Below are positions 24,221-35,861 of a stretch of 64,000 bases of DNA, in pieces. The stretch is taken from positions 8,767,001 through 8,831,000 of the forward strand of contig NC_077247.1 in the NCBI RefSeq assembly GCF_947179165.1, written 5' to 3'. How positions within the stretch are numbered: the first letter of the stretch is position 1; each line of letters starts with the position of its first letter. A program made the translations under genes and the position numbers. This stretch comes from Solanum dulcamara (Eukaryota; Streptophyta; Magnoliopsida; Solanales; Solanaceae). The notes below the pieces were generated by a model, which saw only the letters and a program-made list of their open reading frames with translations, made no database searches and had not been told where the DNA came from.

Positions 24221-26542
24221 TGTCACGACCCGACCTAGGGTCTAGTCATAACACGGTGATCGGGATGCAATAGACCCCAACCATAAGTCATCTTAGAATA
24301 CATCGCATACATAAGGTAAAGAACAGCATAAAGATGAGTGGAAGAAAGTATTAAGTGGGGAATGAGACTAAAGGAAATAAACTCTATAAGCGTCCAATAC
24401 GGACTACACCAATCAATATCATCAAAATGGGCTTCTAGTGTAAACTTTGACAGAGGCTCAAAACAAGCTTCTAGCTCATCCTAACAATAGAAGAAAGTAT
24501 AAACAATAGTAACATGAATAAAAGTCTTGTCCTCGGTAAAATAAGGACTCACCAAATTCTTTGAAATCTAAAGCAACTCTCTAGCCACGAGTGGGGTGAT
24601 CATGATTATCGTCCGTACCTACATAATGAGAATATATAGGCAAAATATACGTTAGTACGTTTGAATTCACTAAGCATGTGAGGTATGAATAAATAAGTAA
24701 AGAACGTAATCAATATGCCATATGATGCATGACCAATCATAATGAACATGTGAGGTATGCATGAACAAGTAAAGAATGTAATCAATATGCCATAGGATGC
24801 ATGACCAATCATAATGAACATGAGTATAGATTAAAAGAAACTTAAAACATATGGAACTCATGGTCAGTGCATAAGAACTTCAACTTCCAACTCATAACTT
24901 GATATCTCATAGCTTTAACTTGAACTTCTGTGGGATAGGACCGCTAACCGATAACTAATACCATGCAAGCTATTACTTGGAATCTGATGACTCCTGCATA
25001 GAATTAGGCTGATGACTCCTGCATTGAAATAGGGGAGGCTACCTTGCCAAGACATACTCCAAAAGTAACTCAATTGTGCTATATATGGATCCACTAGCTA
25101 GGCCATAAAGGCAACCTACGTGGGAAATATAGTTTGGGACTTTAGGTTGCTACTAGGATTCCCTTGGATAACCAACTGCGTTATCCGACCGGACCTCACC
25201 TAAAAGTCCCCTCGAAGCTTAGTCAATATCCCAATGAAACCTCATTAAAACATAGTCATAACATAGTAGGGAAAGACAATAACTGCCTATCAATTCATCT
25301 TTAAAACATGTTAGGAATAGCTCAACTATTTAGTGATTCATGAGAATCTATAACTTTGGTGAAAATTATCCATATCACCATCTTAACATCTTTTGATCTT
25401 AACTATGATTATCATCATAAATTTAACTTTAAAATCATAAATCTCAACTTTAACTCATATAAAACTTTCATTGAAAATCATATAACTCGTGATCAACTCA
25501 TAAACTCATCTTAACTTCATAATCATAGCTTGAAAATATAACTTTATCATGAGAATCTATAATTCAACTTAAAATCATGCAATTCATATGAAAACATGCA
25601 TAAAAAGATCATTGATAATATTTAAAAATGAAATCAAATCATCCCAATGCAATTCATCAAAACTAGGGTTCATAATTAATTGTAAATTTAATGAAAACTT
25701 GGAAAATCTTTGGGACTTCATGGGTAAGAAGAGCTAATGAATCAATCCCCACATACCTTACTTGAATCCACTAAGGATTGAAGAGAAACCTTGAAGTAAT
25801 CTAGAAACCCTAGCTTTAGCTTGAAGGAGAAACCTTGAGTGATTTTGTTCTTGCCTTAGGAATTTTGAGAGACGAATTGAATAGGAGGACAATTTGAAGA
25901 ATTGAATATTTATAGACTTTGAACTTGGCCATAAAAGTGTCTAGGTTCATAGAACCAAACTTTGGCAAAGACACAATTTCCCCTCATTAAATCTAGAAAT
26001 TTGGACAAACAAACCAACTCCTCCGGGTTGTCGAAGGGATTACGAGTCATCTAAATAACTCGTCCTGCAGGTCTGAGCAAAGTACCAAAAACCGAGTCTC
26101 TAAAGTTTTGGAACGACTCTAGTTTACGACCCATCATAAAGGAAATGAGTCATTCTTTGGGATCGTCTTGCAAGCCCCAAAAACCTACAAATTGGAGGGT
26201 CTCTAAAGTTTTTCACGAGTCATTTTTATGACCCGTAACAACTTCTATGACCCATCCTGACAAGCCGTAGAATTGGTCCTAAGGGATCTTTGAACAAGGC
26301 CTCTAAGGTCATCCTATAGAAATTTTTTGCGGGTCGTCTACTCGAGAATGGACCGTAATAGTGAGTCATAGGACCTCCCTTTAAGGTTGGGCCCAACTAA
26401 CCATAACGACTACCTTTATGACTCATTTCTATGGGCCGTGTAAACTTCCACGACTTATAGAGACAGTCGTGAACTTGGGTCCAGTTCAAGATTTGAGAAT
26501 TTTTCTCCTTGGTTCCAACCTTTCGACTTATGGGGTCTTACA
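24221..26542 (-). repeat. Family-E LTR (2322 bp, no internal region attached)
   Basis: On the minus strand it starts TGTAAGACCCC (26542) and ends GGTCGTGACA (24221). It aligns with the 5' LTR of element E' (54237-56487) over its full length. A minus-strand TATA box is at 25914-25907. Upstream of it (25970-26480) lies a cluster of ACGAGTCGT/ACGACCCGT-type motifs. Flanks are ATTAT on the left and CTTAT on the right, a possible 5-bp target duplication with one difference. It looks like a solo LTR, but its right flank is also duplicated beside element E'. Confidence 0.85.
24675..24818. repeat. 72-bp tandem duplication in family-E LTR
   Basis: Two head-to-tail copies (24675-24746 and 24747-24818), each starting CATGTGAGGTATG and ending CATAATGAA, differ at only a few positions. 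The element E' LTR has a single copy at about 54690-54765, so the duplication arose after the two LTRs separated. Confidence 0.9.
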
Positions 26543-28694
26543 CTTATACTCTTACTTTTGTTACCTGCTGATATATTTGGGATCCTATCTTGTTGTGTTG
26601 GTTGTTTCTTGTTACTTTCTATTATCGTGTTGGTATCTTGGAGACTTGTAAGACACTTGTTTAACTTGTCCACTTGTATAGATTGCTCGATCACTTGACA
26701 TTCTTATGGACCCTGTCTTTCTTGTGGCTGTGACTTTATCATTAATGGCGTGCATCTTGATTCGTACCCTTCACCATCTTGATTATAGATTTTTGGTTCA
26801 TCTTAAATATGGAAGTTGTCCATTTTGAGTACGAACTAAAAAGCCGCTTTTAATATGATTCTTGGTTCTCTTGATTATTGGGTTTTTACCCTTCTTGATA
26901 CGGGGCTCCGGTCTTTCTTGGTACTTGATCATGTTTGGTGTAATGGCATGACGTACATATTGAGCGAAACTTGTTATTTAATCTCTTGTAAATGTGGTTT
27001 TATGAATTCTTGACACCTAAATATTTAAATATCGAACTTGATACTCATGATATATTTGCGGGCTTGATTTATTTATTATGTTTACATTTGTGCTACTCAT
27101 GACCTGAGAAGAGTAATTGGAGAATCTAATGGCTTAAAACTTATAGTTTTACACCACTAAGCTTTATGTTTAGTAATAGTTGCTTCTATCGTAGGAAATG
27201 TCCGAGTAGATGTCTGAAGTTGGCCATTGGAGATAAAAGCTTTTGGGAGTTTAAGGAAAATCATATTTGCATATAGGGATCTATATTTTATAGTAGTTTG
27301 GGACATGTATATGAACCATGAGGTGCTTGTGTATATGTATTTATATATTTATTTTTGAGAAGTTGATATATTCATGACACCATGGGTTGTAACTTAAATA
27401 TGGTTGCTTGTTTTGTTATTTTGAGGCGTGTAAATTCAAGTCTTGTAATGTACTAAATTTACCATTTGAGTTAGAATATTTGTATGAAGCATAAATTAGT
27501 TAACTTTGGTACTTATAAGTTGGTGATAGTGTATAACATGTACTGTAGTGATATGGAAGGATACATGGATGTCTCGTAAGGTATTTTCTTAAATTATTTT
27601 GAAAAATTACCTCGTCATAAATTAAAACTTTTATTTGATTAAATTGAGTTCAAAAGGATTTTAAATGGCAAAATCTTACACCTTTAACTATTGTAAATTG
27701 CCAAATTTCACTACTAGATTATATAAATATGTTTTATGTGAAGCTTTTTAAATGTCATGTATTATATACATTCTCTTTTTTAGAGCAGCATACTCCCAAG
27801 AGGGTCGCTACAATCATCCTACTGATAGAACCCATGTATCTCCTTCATCCGGTTAATGGTACTCACGGCCCAGAGGGGCCCATAGGAGACGTGAAAAGTT
27901 TGTATACACGGTGTGGGCTCAAACCAAGTCTTAGATATAACATATAATATCCCCATAGTGGTACTGAAGAGTGAGTAGCCAAGTCAATACAGAAAAGGGA
28001 GGCGTCTTGCCAGATAGTCAAGTAAAGGCTAAAGCATCTCGGACGCAATCAATGTAAAAAATAGTGACGCCGTGCCAAATATTAAGTAGAAGTTGAGTAC
28101 ATCAATGAGGCCTCTAATGCTTTCGGTAGAAAAAGAGTACGTCATCGAAGCCTCATAAGTCTCAAAAACTAGTGTATCCAAGTGATGCAGGTGGTACAAC
28201 TCCTGTTAAAACTAGCTTAGAAATAGTAAAAAAGTGAGAAGGTGCCTTCTCAAAATAGTGGTAAAAATCCAATGAATGATCCAGGATCGTATCACAAAAT
28301 ATGTAAAAATGCTCAATTAATGCAACCATGCCATCATCAGCATCCAAACAAGGTACACGCAATAAAAAATATAGTACCAAATCTTACCACACTACCATGG
28401 CAAAAGGAAACTAACTTGGGATCCAATCTCTCCTTGAACACGGCCTCGGGTCTAACAATATGACACTAGTTAATAAGGAATCACAAGCCTACCTCTAATC
28501 ATAAAGCAAAGTAATCAACAAATGGCTCAGAATCAAATGAGGGGAGAAATATCTTTAGAAATGACACCTTACCCCGAATATGCCACTCCAGCTCACAATC
28601 AAGCACCACTAAGTCAAACCTTTGGCTATGATGAGCCATTGAGGTATTATGAACTAGCACAAGGTACACCATCCGTAACAAGCCCTACCGAAAG
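26543..28694. repeat. Repeat F, copy alpha (unclassified)
   Basis: Non-coding repetitive DNA that directly follows the family-E LTR. The same sequence follows the 5' LTR of element E' (copy delta, 56488-58632), and parts recur at 28695-29152, 29149-29269 and 48170-48750. Landmarks are GATTGCTCGATCAC (about 26681) and the block around 28220-28330. Short minus-strand frames at 28162-28380 and 28499-28681 are conserved in copy delta (58092-58310 and 58429-58611), but the copies are recent duplicates, so that conservation does not show coding. It may be part of a decayed LTR. Confidence 0.65.
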
Positions 28695-29152
28695 TTGTAT
28701 GGATTGCTCGAATACTTGGCATTCTTGTGGACCTTGTCTTTCTTGTGGCTGTTACTTTGTCATTAATGGAGTGCCTCTTTATTCGGACCCTTCACCATCT
28801 TGATTATGGATTTTTGGTTCATCTTAAATATGGAAGTTGTCTATTTTGAGTACGAACTTGAAAGCCAGTTTTAATATGATTCTTGGTTTTCTTGATTATT
28901 GGGTCTTTACCCTTCTTGATACAGGGCTCTGGTCTTTCTTGGTACTTGATCATGTTTGGTGTGATGGCATGACATATATATTGGGCGAAACTTGTTATTT
29001 AATCTCTTGTAAATGTGGTTTTATGAATTCTTGACACATATTTAAATATCGAACTTGATACTCATGATATATTTGATGGCTTGATTTATTTATTATGTTT
29101 ACATTTGTGCTACTCATGACCTAAGAAGAGTAATTGGAGAATCTAATGGCTT
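28695..29152. repeat. Repeat F, copy beta (partial)
   Basis: Tandem partial copy of 26674-27140, beginning at the TTGTATGGATTGCTCG block and ending in ATCTAATGGCTT. It contains an uninterrupted CTTCTTGAT-ACAGGGCTC site (28912-28928), the empty form of the place where the family-D array is inserted in copy gamma. Confidence 0.85.
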
Positions 29153-29269
29153 GATTATGGATTTTTGGTTCATCTTAAATATGGAAGTTGTCCATTTTGA
29201 GTACGAACTAGAAAGCCACTTTTAATATAATTTGGTTCTCTTGATTATTGGGTCTTTACCCTTCTTGAT
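29149..29269. repeat. Repeat F, copy gamma, left of the D array
   Basis: A third partial copy starting at CTTGATTATGGATTTTTGG, equivalent to about 26780-26900, ending in CTTCTTGAT where the family-D array begins. The last five bases, TTGAT (29265-29269), are the left target duplication. Confidence 0.85.
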
Positions 29270-32200
29270 TGTTATGCCCCTTACTTTCGTACTTCGGAAT
29301 ATTTTCTTAAGCTTCTTAAAAGTTTCCATCCGACCCAGCATATCTATAACGTAACCAAATAACTCTAAGAAAGGGAGAATGTGATGCTCCATAATAGGAA
29401 AGGTTGGAAATAGAGTTATAAGAATCCGAAACGAGTTAGAGGCCAATTAATAAGTCGTAGGTCTCAACTTACTTGCGTAAACTACCGACTTGGACGTTTT
29501 ACATAACTAAGCGACTTGAAGGCATGTTGAGCTTACGTAGCAAGGATTATATAGGAGGCATAAGTAGGTGATGCACCTACTTGGACCGAGTAGGTGACTC
29601 ACCTACTTGGGGTGGACCCCACTGCTATATAGAAGCATGTGAATGACCGCATGGATGAGGTAGCGCCCTAGGGGACTGCCATGTATCACCCCTAGAGGAC
29701 TTCCATGTGTCACCCCTAGGGGGATGCCATGTGTCACCTCCTAAGGAGGTGTATATATGTATGTTATGCTGAAATATATTTCACTTCAGCATGTTTATCC
29801 TTGGAAAAAAGAAGAGAAAAACATTGAAAGCATAAAGAGAGAGCTACGGATTGGCTCTTTCAAGGTAAGGCTCCGATTTTCATTCCATGAAATAATTATC
29901 TAGGGTATACCACGATAAAATAAAGGTGTTATTAATGTAAATATATGGTTTGGAGCAGCACCAAAAGGATAAAAATAGTCTGCTAAAGTTTCAGAGGGTT
30001 AAGGAATTTCTGAAGCTAATTTTCAGCAAGTTTAGGAAGCCGTTTGTTAAGGTATGATGTGATTCTCTCTTCCCATATTTTAGTAAGGGTTTTGATATGT
30101 TATGAATTTATAAATATGGATTTGAAACATGAAAATATTCACTTTATGGCTGAAGAATGTTGCAGGTCATGTAGGGGCTGTTTTGATGAGATTCTAATGG
30201 GTTATAGTTTGGCTAGTGTCGTTGTTATTATGGTGTTGTATTAGGAGTTTTTTTGTGGTGTTGCGGGGATGGAAATATGTCTAAATAGGGGTATAATTTC
30301 TTCTGGTTGCATCTACGTGATACCCTATTTCGTGTGGTTAAGATTTTATAAAATAAAGATTGAAAACCATATTTTGGAATCGTAGTTTTGAGCGGGTTGT
30401 TCGGGACCTGTTTTGTTTAATGTTGAAGTGGTATAATTATGTATTGGATGCTTATTGTTGTTTTTGGTTGGCTTCTAAGGTTTTGGGGTTAAATTGAACG
30501 TTTGGATAGGGCAAGTTATAGAGTAGATGCTGCTCGAATTTCGTTAACTTCTAACTAACTAATAGACTAGTCGAGACTCATCAAGAAAGGTTAATAAGGA
30601 ATTGGTTCCTATGGATAATTGGTGGTAGAATGATAAGCTGGAAGGTCGAAGGTCACTAACTTTAGTATTACTTTTGTGTTAAATAGGTTAAAGGAGTAAT
30701 GAAGCAAGTCTGAATGCGATTAACCCATAACAGGTATGTGACGCTACCCTTTCTTTTCTTTTAGCATGTCTTCAAGTTAAGTAATGAATGATATGAGTTT
30801 GAGGATAAATCTACTCATAAATGCCAAGTGTAATTCACGGTCCTCATTTACTTCTTGATGAAAGCACTCTTACAGTAATTGAACTGGAGCTTGTCAAGCC
30901 TTCCATATGTTAGGAAGTGATGAGTATGTAAAGTTATTCTTCTTTTCTCTTGGCATGTCTTAGCCATAAGTGATGGATTTATGAAATGTGGGGGTAATTC
31001 CATTCATAGAACCCCGAGTATGATTCATAATTCTTATACACTGCTTGATATAAAAACTCTTATAATAGTTGAGTTATTTCCTTTCAAGTCTTCTACGTGT
31101 TGAAAAGCAGTATATGTAAAGCCTATCTCTCCTTTCCTTTGGAATGTCTTAAATGTAAGTGAATTGATATATGATATGAGTTTGGAGGGAGTTTCATCTA
31201 TAAGTTTCGTACATAACTCATGACTTGTGTTCACTCCTGAATGCTAGAAGTCCTAACCTAAATGCTAGAAGTCCTAAAGTAGTTGAACTACTACCCTCAA
31301 ACCATCTATATGTTGAGTAGCGACTGAGTATGTAAGCTCCTATTTCTAAAGACTCTGTGATGATAAGTGTCTCTAATTTCATAAGCCATTTGGCATTATC
31401 TTAATAAAAGTCAATGATTCCTGAAACTCCGTTTGATATGGCCCCTAATGGCCTTTAGAGGAGACTTGAGATGATGATCATTTTAATTCTCAAATGATAG
31501 TTCATAACGATTGTTATACCGAGTCTCAGATAATGAGTTAATTGCATATGGTTACTCACTACTCTACTCGTGCATACTGTTAATACATCTTTCACCGAGT
31601 CCTATAAAAGGCTGGGTACGACCGAGTCCCACAAAGAGCCAAGAATGATAAAAAATGACATGATTATTCACCAAGTCTCATAAAGGGCTAGGTACGACCG
31701 AGTCCCATAAAGGGTCGGGTATGATATATGATGATATGAGTGTGATGGTATGTATGGTGAAATAAGGTGGTATGTGTTATAATATGATGGTATGTGTGTG
31801 ATGGTATGTGTGGTGAAATAAGGTAGTATGTGTTGTAATAGCCGAGATACGTATGTATATGATATTGGTATGCTATAGAAATACCCCACTCCCTTCATCA
31901 AGTCCCACAGTGGGTCGGGTATGGTATAGGAGGATGATATACATGCCATCATTTTATATGATGCAGGTGCAGTGATTTATTAAATGTTATACTTGTTTCC
32001 TGCATCCCTAATTTTATTGTAATTTCACTTATATTTTGTTATGCTTTATATACTCAGTACATGTACCCCTTTTCTTTAGAGGGCTGCGTTTCATGCCCGT
32101 ATGTATAGATATTCACTTCGGGGATCCATCAGCTTAGGATTTCCACCCAGCTATGTTGGAAGTGCTCCATTGTTCCGGAGCCTAATTTTTGGTGCTAATC

Positions 32201-32539
32201 TTCCAATATATATATTCATTTATTCAGGGGTACGGTGGGGGCCCTGTCCCACCACATGTTACTATTGATACTCTTAGAGGTTTATAGACATATGTATGTG
32301 GGTTGTTTGTAAGTTTATTCTAGTTGTGCCTATACGGCGTGTTGTAGATATTATTACATTATGGAAGCCTTGTCGGCTTGCATGTCCTTTCATGATATGA
32401 TACGAATGAAAGAAGCTACACGTATATGAAAGTGTTATCCCCCACTGGGGTGTGTATGTATAGTTCTTATATCTGATAGTTATTTATACGGGGGTCCAGG
32501 TTGGACCCCAGTCAAGCCCTACGGGGTTGGATTGTGATA
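29270..32539 (+). repeat. Family-D LTR1 (3270 bp)
   Basis: Starts TGTTATGCCCC, ends GGATTGTGATA and is followed by the primer-binding site. It lacks about 62 bp near 29550 that LTR2 and LTR3 have (around 35685-35750 and 45195-45255). It includes three tandem CCATGTGTCACCCCTAG-type units (about 29670-29745), a 56-bp-period duplication (31741-31840) and a TATATATG-rich presumed promoter near 29750. No gene was recognised. Confidence 0.87.
31741..31840. repeat. 56-bp-period tandem duplication in family-D LTR
   Basis: Two copies of a 44-bp block beginning TGTGATGGTATGT, spaced at 56 bp. All three LTRs of the array carry it (also about 41244-41342 and 47497-47600), so it predates the array. Confidence 0.8.
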
Positions 32540-35403
32540 GAAGTGGTATCAGAGTAGTTCGTCCTTAGAGTGTCTGCAAACCGTATCTAGTAAAGTCTTG
32601 TTTATCGATGTGTTGTGCACCAAATCTATAAATAGGAGGCTATAGGACATTTAGGATGTTACTTTTCTTTCATATCTAAAATCGTGCGATAGAGCCGAGT
32701 CATAGCGAATGAAATTCCTCGTACTAACCTATGGTTTTAGCAGCAGGACAACATCGATAGAAGAAGGTGACTGGCGGTATTGGAAGTTACAAAGCATGCA
32801 GGTAGGAAAAGGCATGAAGGATATATGTAAGGTGAGGTATTGAACTGCGATTGGCATATAAAGTTAAAAATGGAAAGGAAAATTAGACAGGGCAGTATAA
32901 CAGGTGTAGTTTGCGTTGGGCATACGAGGTAAGTCCATTATTTTATACGGTTATTGATATTGGATGCCCTGTGTGGCTGCGATATGATATGACCTGAATA
33001 TATATATTGGCCCTGTGAAGCACTATTGGCATTTTCTGCGTGCAGGCGTTAAAATAGTAAGAAATACAGAGCAAACACTGCCCAAATTTTCCCAGAAATA
33101 AAAAAAAGTAGAAAGAATAAGCGATAAGTTCATAGTATGCTTTTGAAGTTGATACCGATGGGATAAGTCTAGTGTTATGATAAAGCTCGAAGCATGGGTC
33201 ATCAGAGTGTAAATTCTCCTGAATGGAGAATTTGAGACAATTATAAACACTAGTTAATTACTGATAGGGATAAATGGAATGTGGCTTGAATGCATTGCTA
33301 CCTTAAGAATACTACTCGAGTACCAGTGTTTAGACTAGATTTGGTACTGTATATCGAGAATTTTTAAGTACCTCCCGATTGTGTTAGGGTTTCTTACATG
33401 GGTAACCTAAAGTATAGGTGGTAGAGAGGAAGATATGAATATGGTGCAGTATACCAAATATGTGGGGAAAAGACTCATATTTATCTGAAAAGTTGAAAAT
33501 AAACAGACAATGTCATGGATAAACCCTAAAGGGGGGGAAGTGGATATGCGAAATACAAGCGTAAGATGAAATCAACTAACATTATAGAATGTTAATGTGA
33601 ATACTTAAACTTCAAGTGAGACCTCATACTGGCATGAGCTAACGAGATCTAAAGCCAGCAATAAACGGATAGAAGCCAAGGTGATATCTGAGACAGTGCT
33701 GGGGAAATTATTGGTAATGACCACGAACAGTATGACATCATAGAATGGGTGTGATGATAATGACAAGAGAATAACACTGAGTAACTTAAAGGTATTTTAA
33801 AGAATAGCAAGGTTTTACCTGACTAAAGGTCAATATGTTAGCAACAGAGTTATTGGCTACTGATATAGTGACATACAAGTAGCACAAGAGAAAGGCTAAG
33901 GAGTCTCTCATAAGGTAGAAAATGAGAGAACTTAAGAGTAAGTAAAGGAAGCAAAATAAGTATGACAAAATAGACTGCAATTGCATGTCAGTATAATGAA
34001 ATATGTGAAGCGGAATAAGTCAAGAGAAGAAAAGGCTATGAATAGAATTGAACGCACTTTGTACAAAAGTGTACAAGAACAGTTATGCAACCTACGAATA
34101 TTAGTATTCTAAGGATGAGATCAAGTGACTACTTGATAAAAATAATAAGAAGTCAGTAATTGCAATATGATGTGGGGTAAGAGAATTAGAAAGAAAATTT
34201 GAGTAAAGGCACAGTAGAATATGCCTAGAGTATTACAAGTTGGGATAAGAGAAATTGTATGATAGTTTAAACAAAATTGGGCATCAGAAGCCTGGTAGCC
34301 TATTACAGGAGATGAAAATCCCGACTTGGATATGAAAAGCAATTAATGTGGATTATAGTACAAGCTTACCTCGCATTCTACGGAAGTATGAGTTATAGGG
34401 GTTATGGTGGATAGGCTGACAAAAGCATCTTATTTCCTTCCATTTAAGACTATATATTCAACTGGGAACAATACGAGACTGTATATATCAGAGAAGTAGT
34501 AGGATTTCACGAAGTCCCCACATTTATTATCTCAAATAGGGAAGTTTAATTTATGGATAACTTCCAGAGATCACTCCAGAAGGGATTGGGAACATAGGTG
34601 AATCTTGATACAGCATTTCACCCCAGACTAATATACAGGCCGAGCGTACTATCCCGATGCTAGAAGGTATATTGCCGGCCTGCATTACTGACTACAGGGG
34701 CAGCTGGGATGACTATTTGCCATTTAGTGAATTTTCTTAGGGAAACATAATTGACAGGCCTAGACATGCCTCAGCAGACTTTGGAGCCGACAGAAGTCAT
34801 ATGCAGATAATCGACGTCGACATTTAAGGATTGAAGTTGAGGATTGGGTATTCTTGAAAGTGTCACCAGTAAAAGATGTAATGAGACTCGACAAAAAAAG
34901 AAAAACTTGGGCCGAGGTACATTGGCCCTTATTCGATTATTCATAGGATAGGCAGAGTTGCCTATGAGTTAGACCTACCATCGGATTTGTGAGTGGTACA
35001 CCCAGTCCCTCATGTGTCAAGGTGTCGCAAAGGTATAAGTGACCTTTCTAGAATAGTTACTGTAGAGGAGATCCACGTAACAAGGAGTTATCCTACGAGG
35101 AGCAACCTATTGCCATCATGGCTCAGCAGATTAGAAGGTTGCGAACTAGGGACGTGGCTTCTATCAAAGTCTTATGATGAAATAAGAATAACGAAGGGTT
35201 GACCTGGGAGGCTGAAGAAGAGATGGAAAAGAAATATCCGTATATGCTCCTTATGTCTACAGGAAGTCTAAACTCCTGAGTTAGTTGAATCAATGAATAA
35301 AAGGTCTATGGATGACAACCATTATGGAGAATTCCTAAGGTCCTCGTGCGACCTAATGAGCTTAGTTAACATTCAAGGATGAATGTTCTAAAGGGGGAAA
35401 GAA
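32540..35403 (+). other. Family-D internal region 1
   Basis: The primer-binding site TGGTATCAGAGT (32544-32555) differs at one base from the initiator-Met tRNA complement. A leader follows, with CTATAAATAGG at about 32618. From about 32700 to 34260 no gypsy domain could be recognised; RT, RNase H and protease motifs are absent or too decayed to see. Integrase and chromodomain remnants lie at 34262-35270, and the polypurine tract AAGGGGGAAAGAA is at 35391-35403. The region is only about 2.86 kb, roughly half that of element E', so a large internal deletion is likely. Confidence 0.8.
34262..35270 (+). pseudogene. Family-D integrase and chromodomain remnant, copy 1
   Basis: Fragments read across frames: HQKPGSLLQEMKIPTW (about 34283-34330), VMVDRLTKASYFLPFKTIYS (about 34400-34460), FIISNRE (about 34533), with Asn at the second catalytic Asp, and QAERTIPMLEGILPACI (about 34633-34690), with the catalytic Glu kept. 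Then come EVEDWVFLKVSPVKDVMR (about 34830-34885), LSYEEQPIAIMAQQIRRLRT (about 35087-35146) and TWEAEEEMEKKYPY (about 35204-35245), which is chromodomain-like. Frameshifts and stops lie between most blocks. The order matches the end of a chromovirus pol. It is inactive. Confidence 0.82.
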
Positions 35404-35757
35404 TGTTATGCCCCATACTTTTGTACTTCAGAATGCTTTCTTAATCTCCTTATAAGTTTCCACGCGACCCAGTATATCTATAACATAACCAAATAACTCT
35501 AAGGAAGGGAGGATATGATGCCCCATAGTAGAGAAGGTTGGAAATAGAGTTATAAGAATCCGAAAAGAGTTGGAGGCCAAGTAATAAGTCGTAGGACTCA
35601 ACTTACTTGCGTAAGCTACCGACTTGGATGTTTTACATAACTAAGCAACTTGAGGGTATGTCAAGCTTTTGTAGCAAGGATTACATAGGTTCTTAAAGTA
35701 AGATGAGATTACGAATCCACGAAAGAGGCAGAAGGAGGCATAGCACCTACTTGAAAG

Positions 35758-35780
35758 CAAGTAGGTGATGCACCTACTTG
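35758..35780. repeat. Perfect short inverted repeat in family-D LTR
   Basis: CAAGTAGGTG (35758-35767), a 3-nt loop, then CACCTACTTG (35771-35780): a perfect 10-bp stem. A near-perfect form occurs in LTR3 at about 45251-45273. LTR1 has a related motif near 29565-29600. Confidence 0.85.
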
Positions 35781-35861
35781 GACAAAGTAGCTGACTCACC
35801 TGCTTGGGGTGGACCCCACTGCCACATGGAAGCATGTGAGTGGCTGCATGGATGAGGTGGC

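Noticed and set aside
24606..24861. Frames with an internal repeat of about 24 residues as a repeat protein
   Set aside because: The repeat is the 72-bp tandem DNA duplication inside an LTR; no start context or homologous gene is evident.
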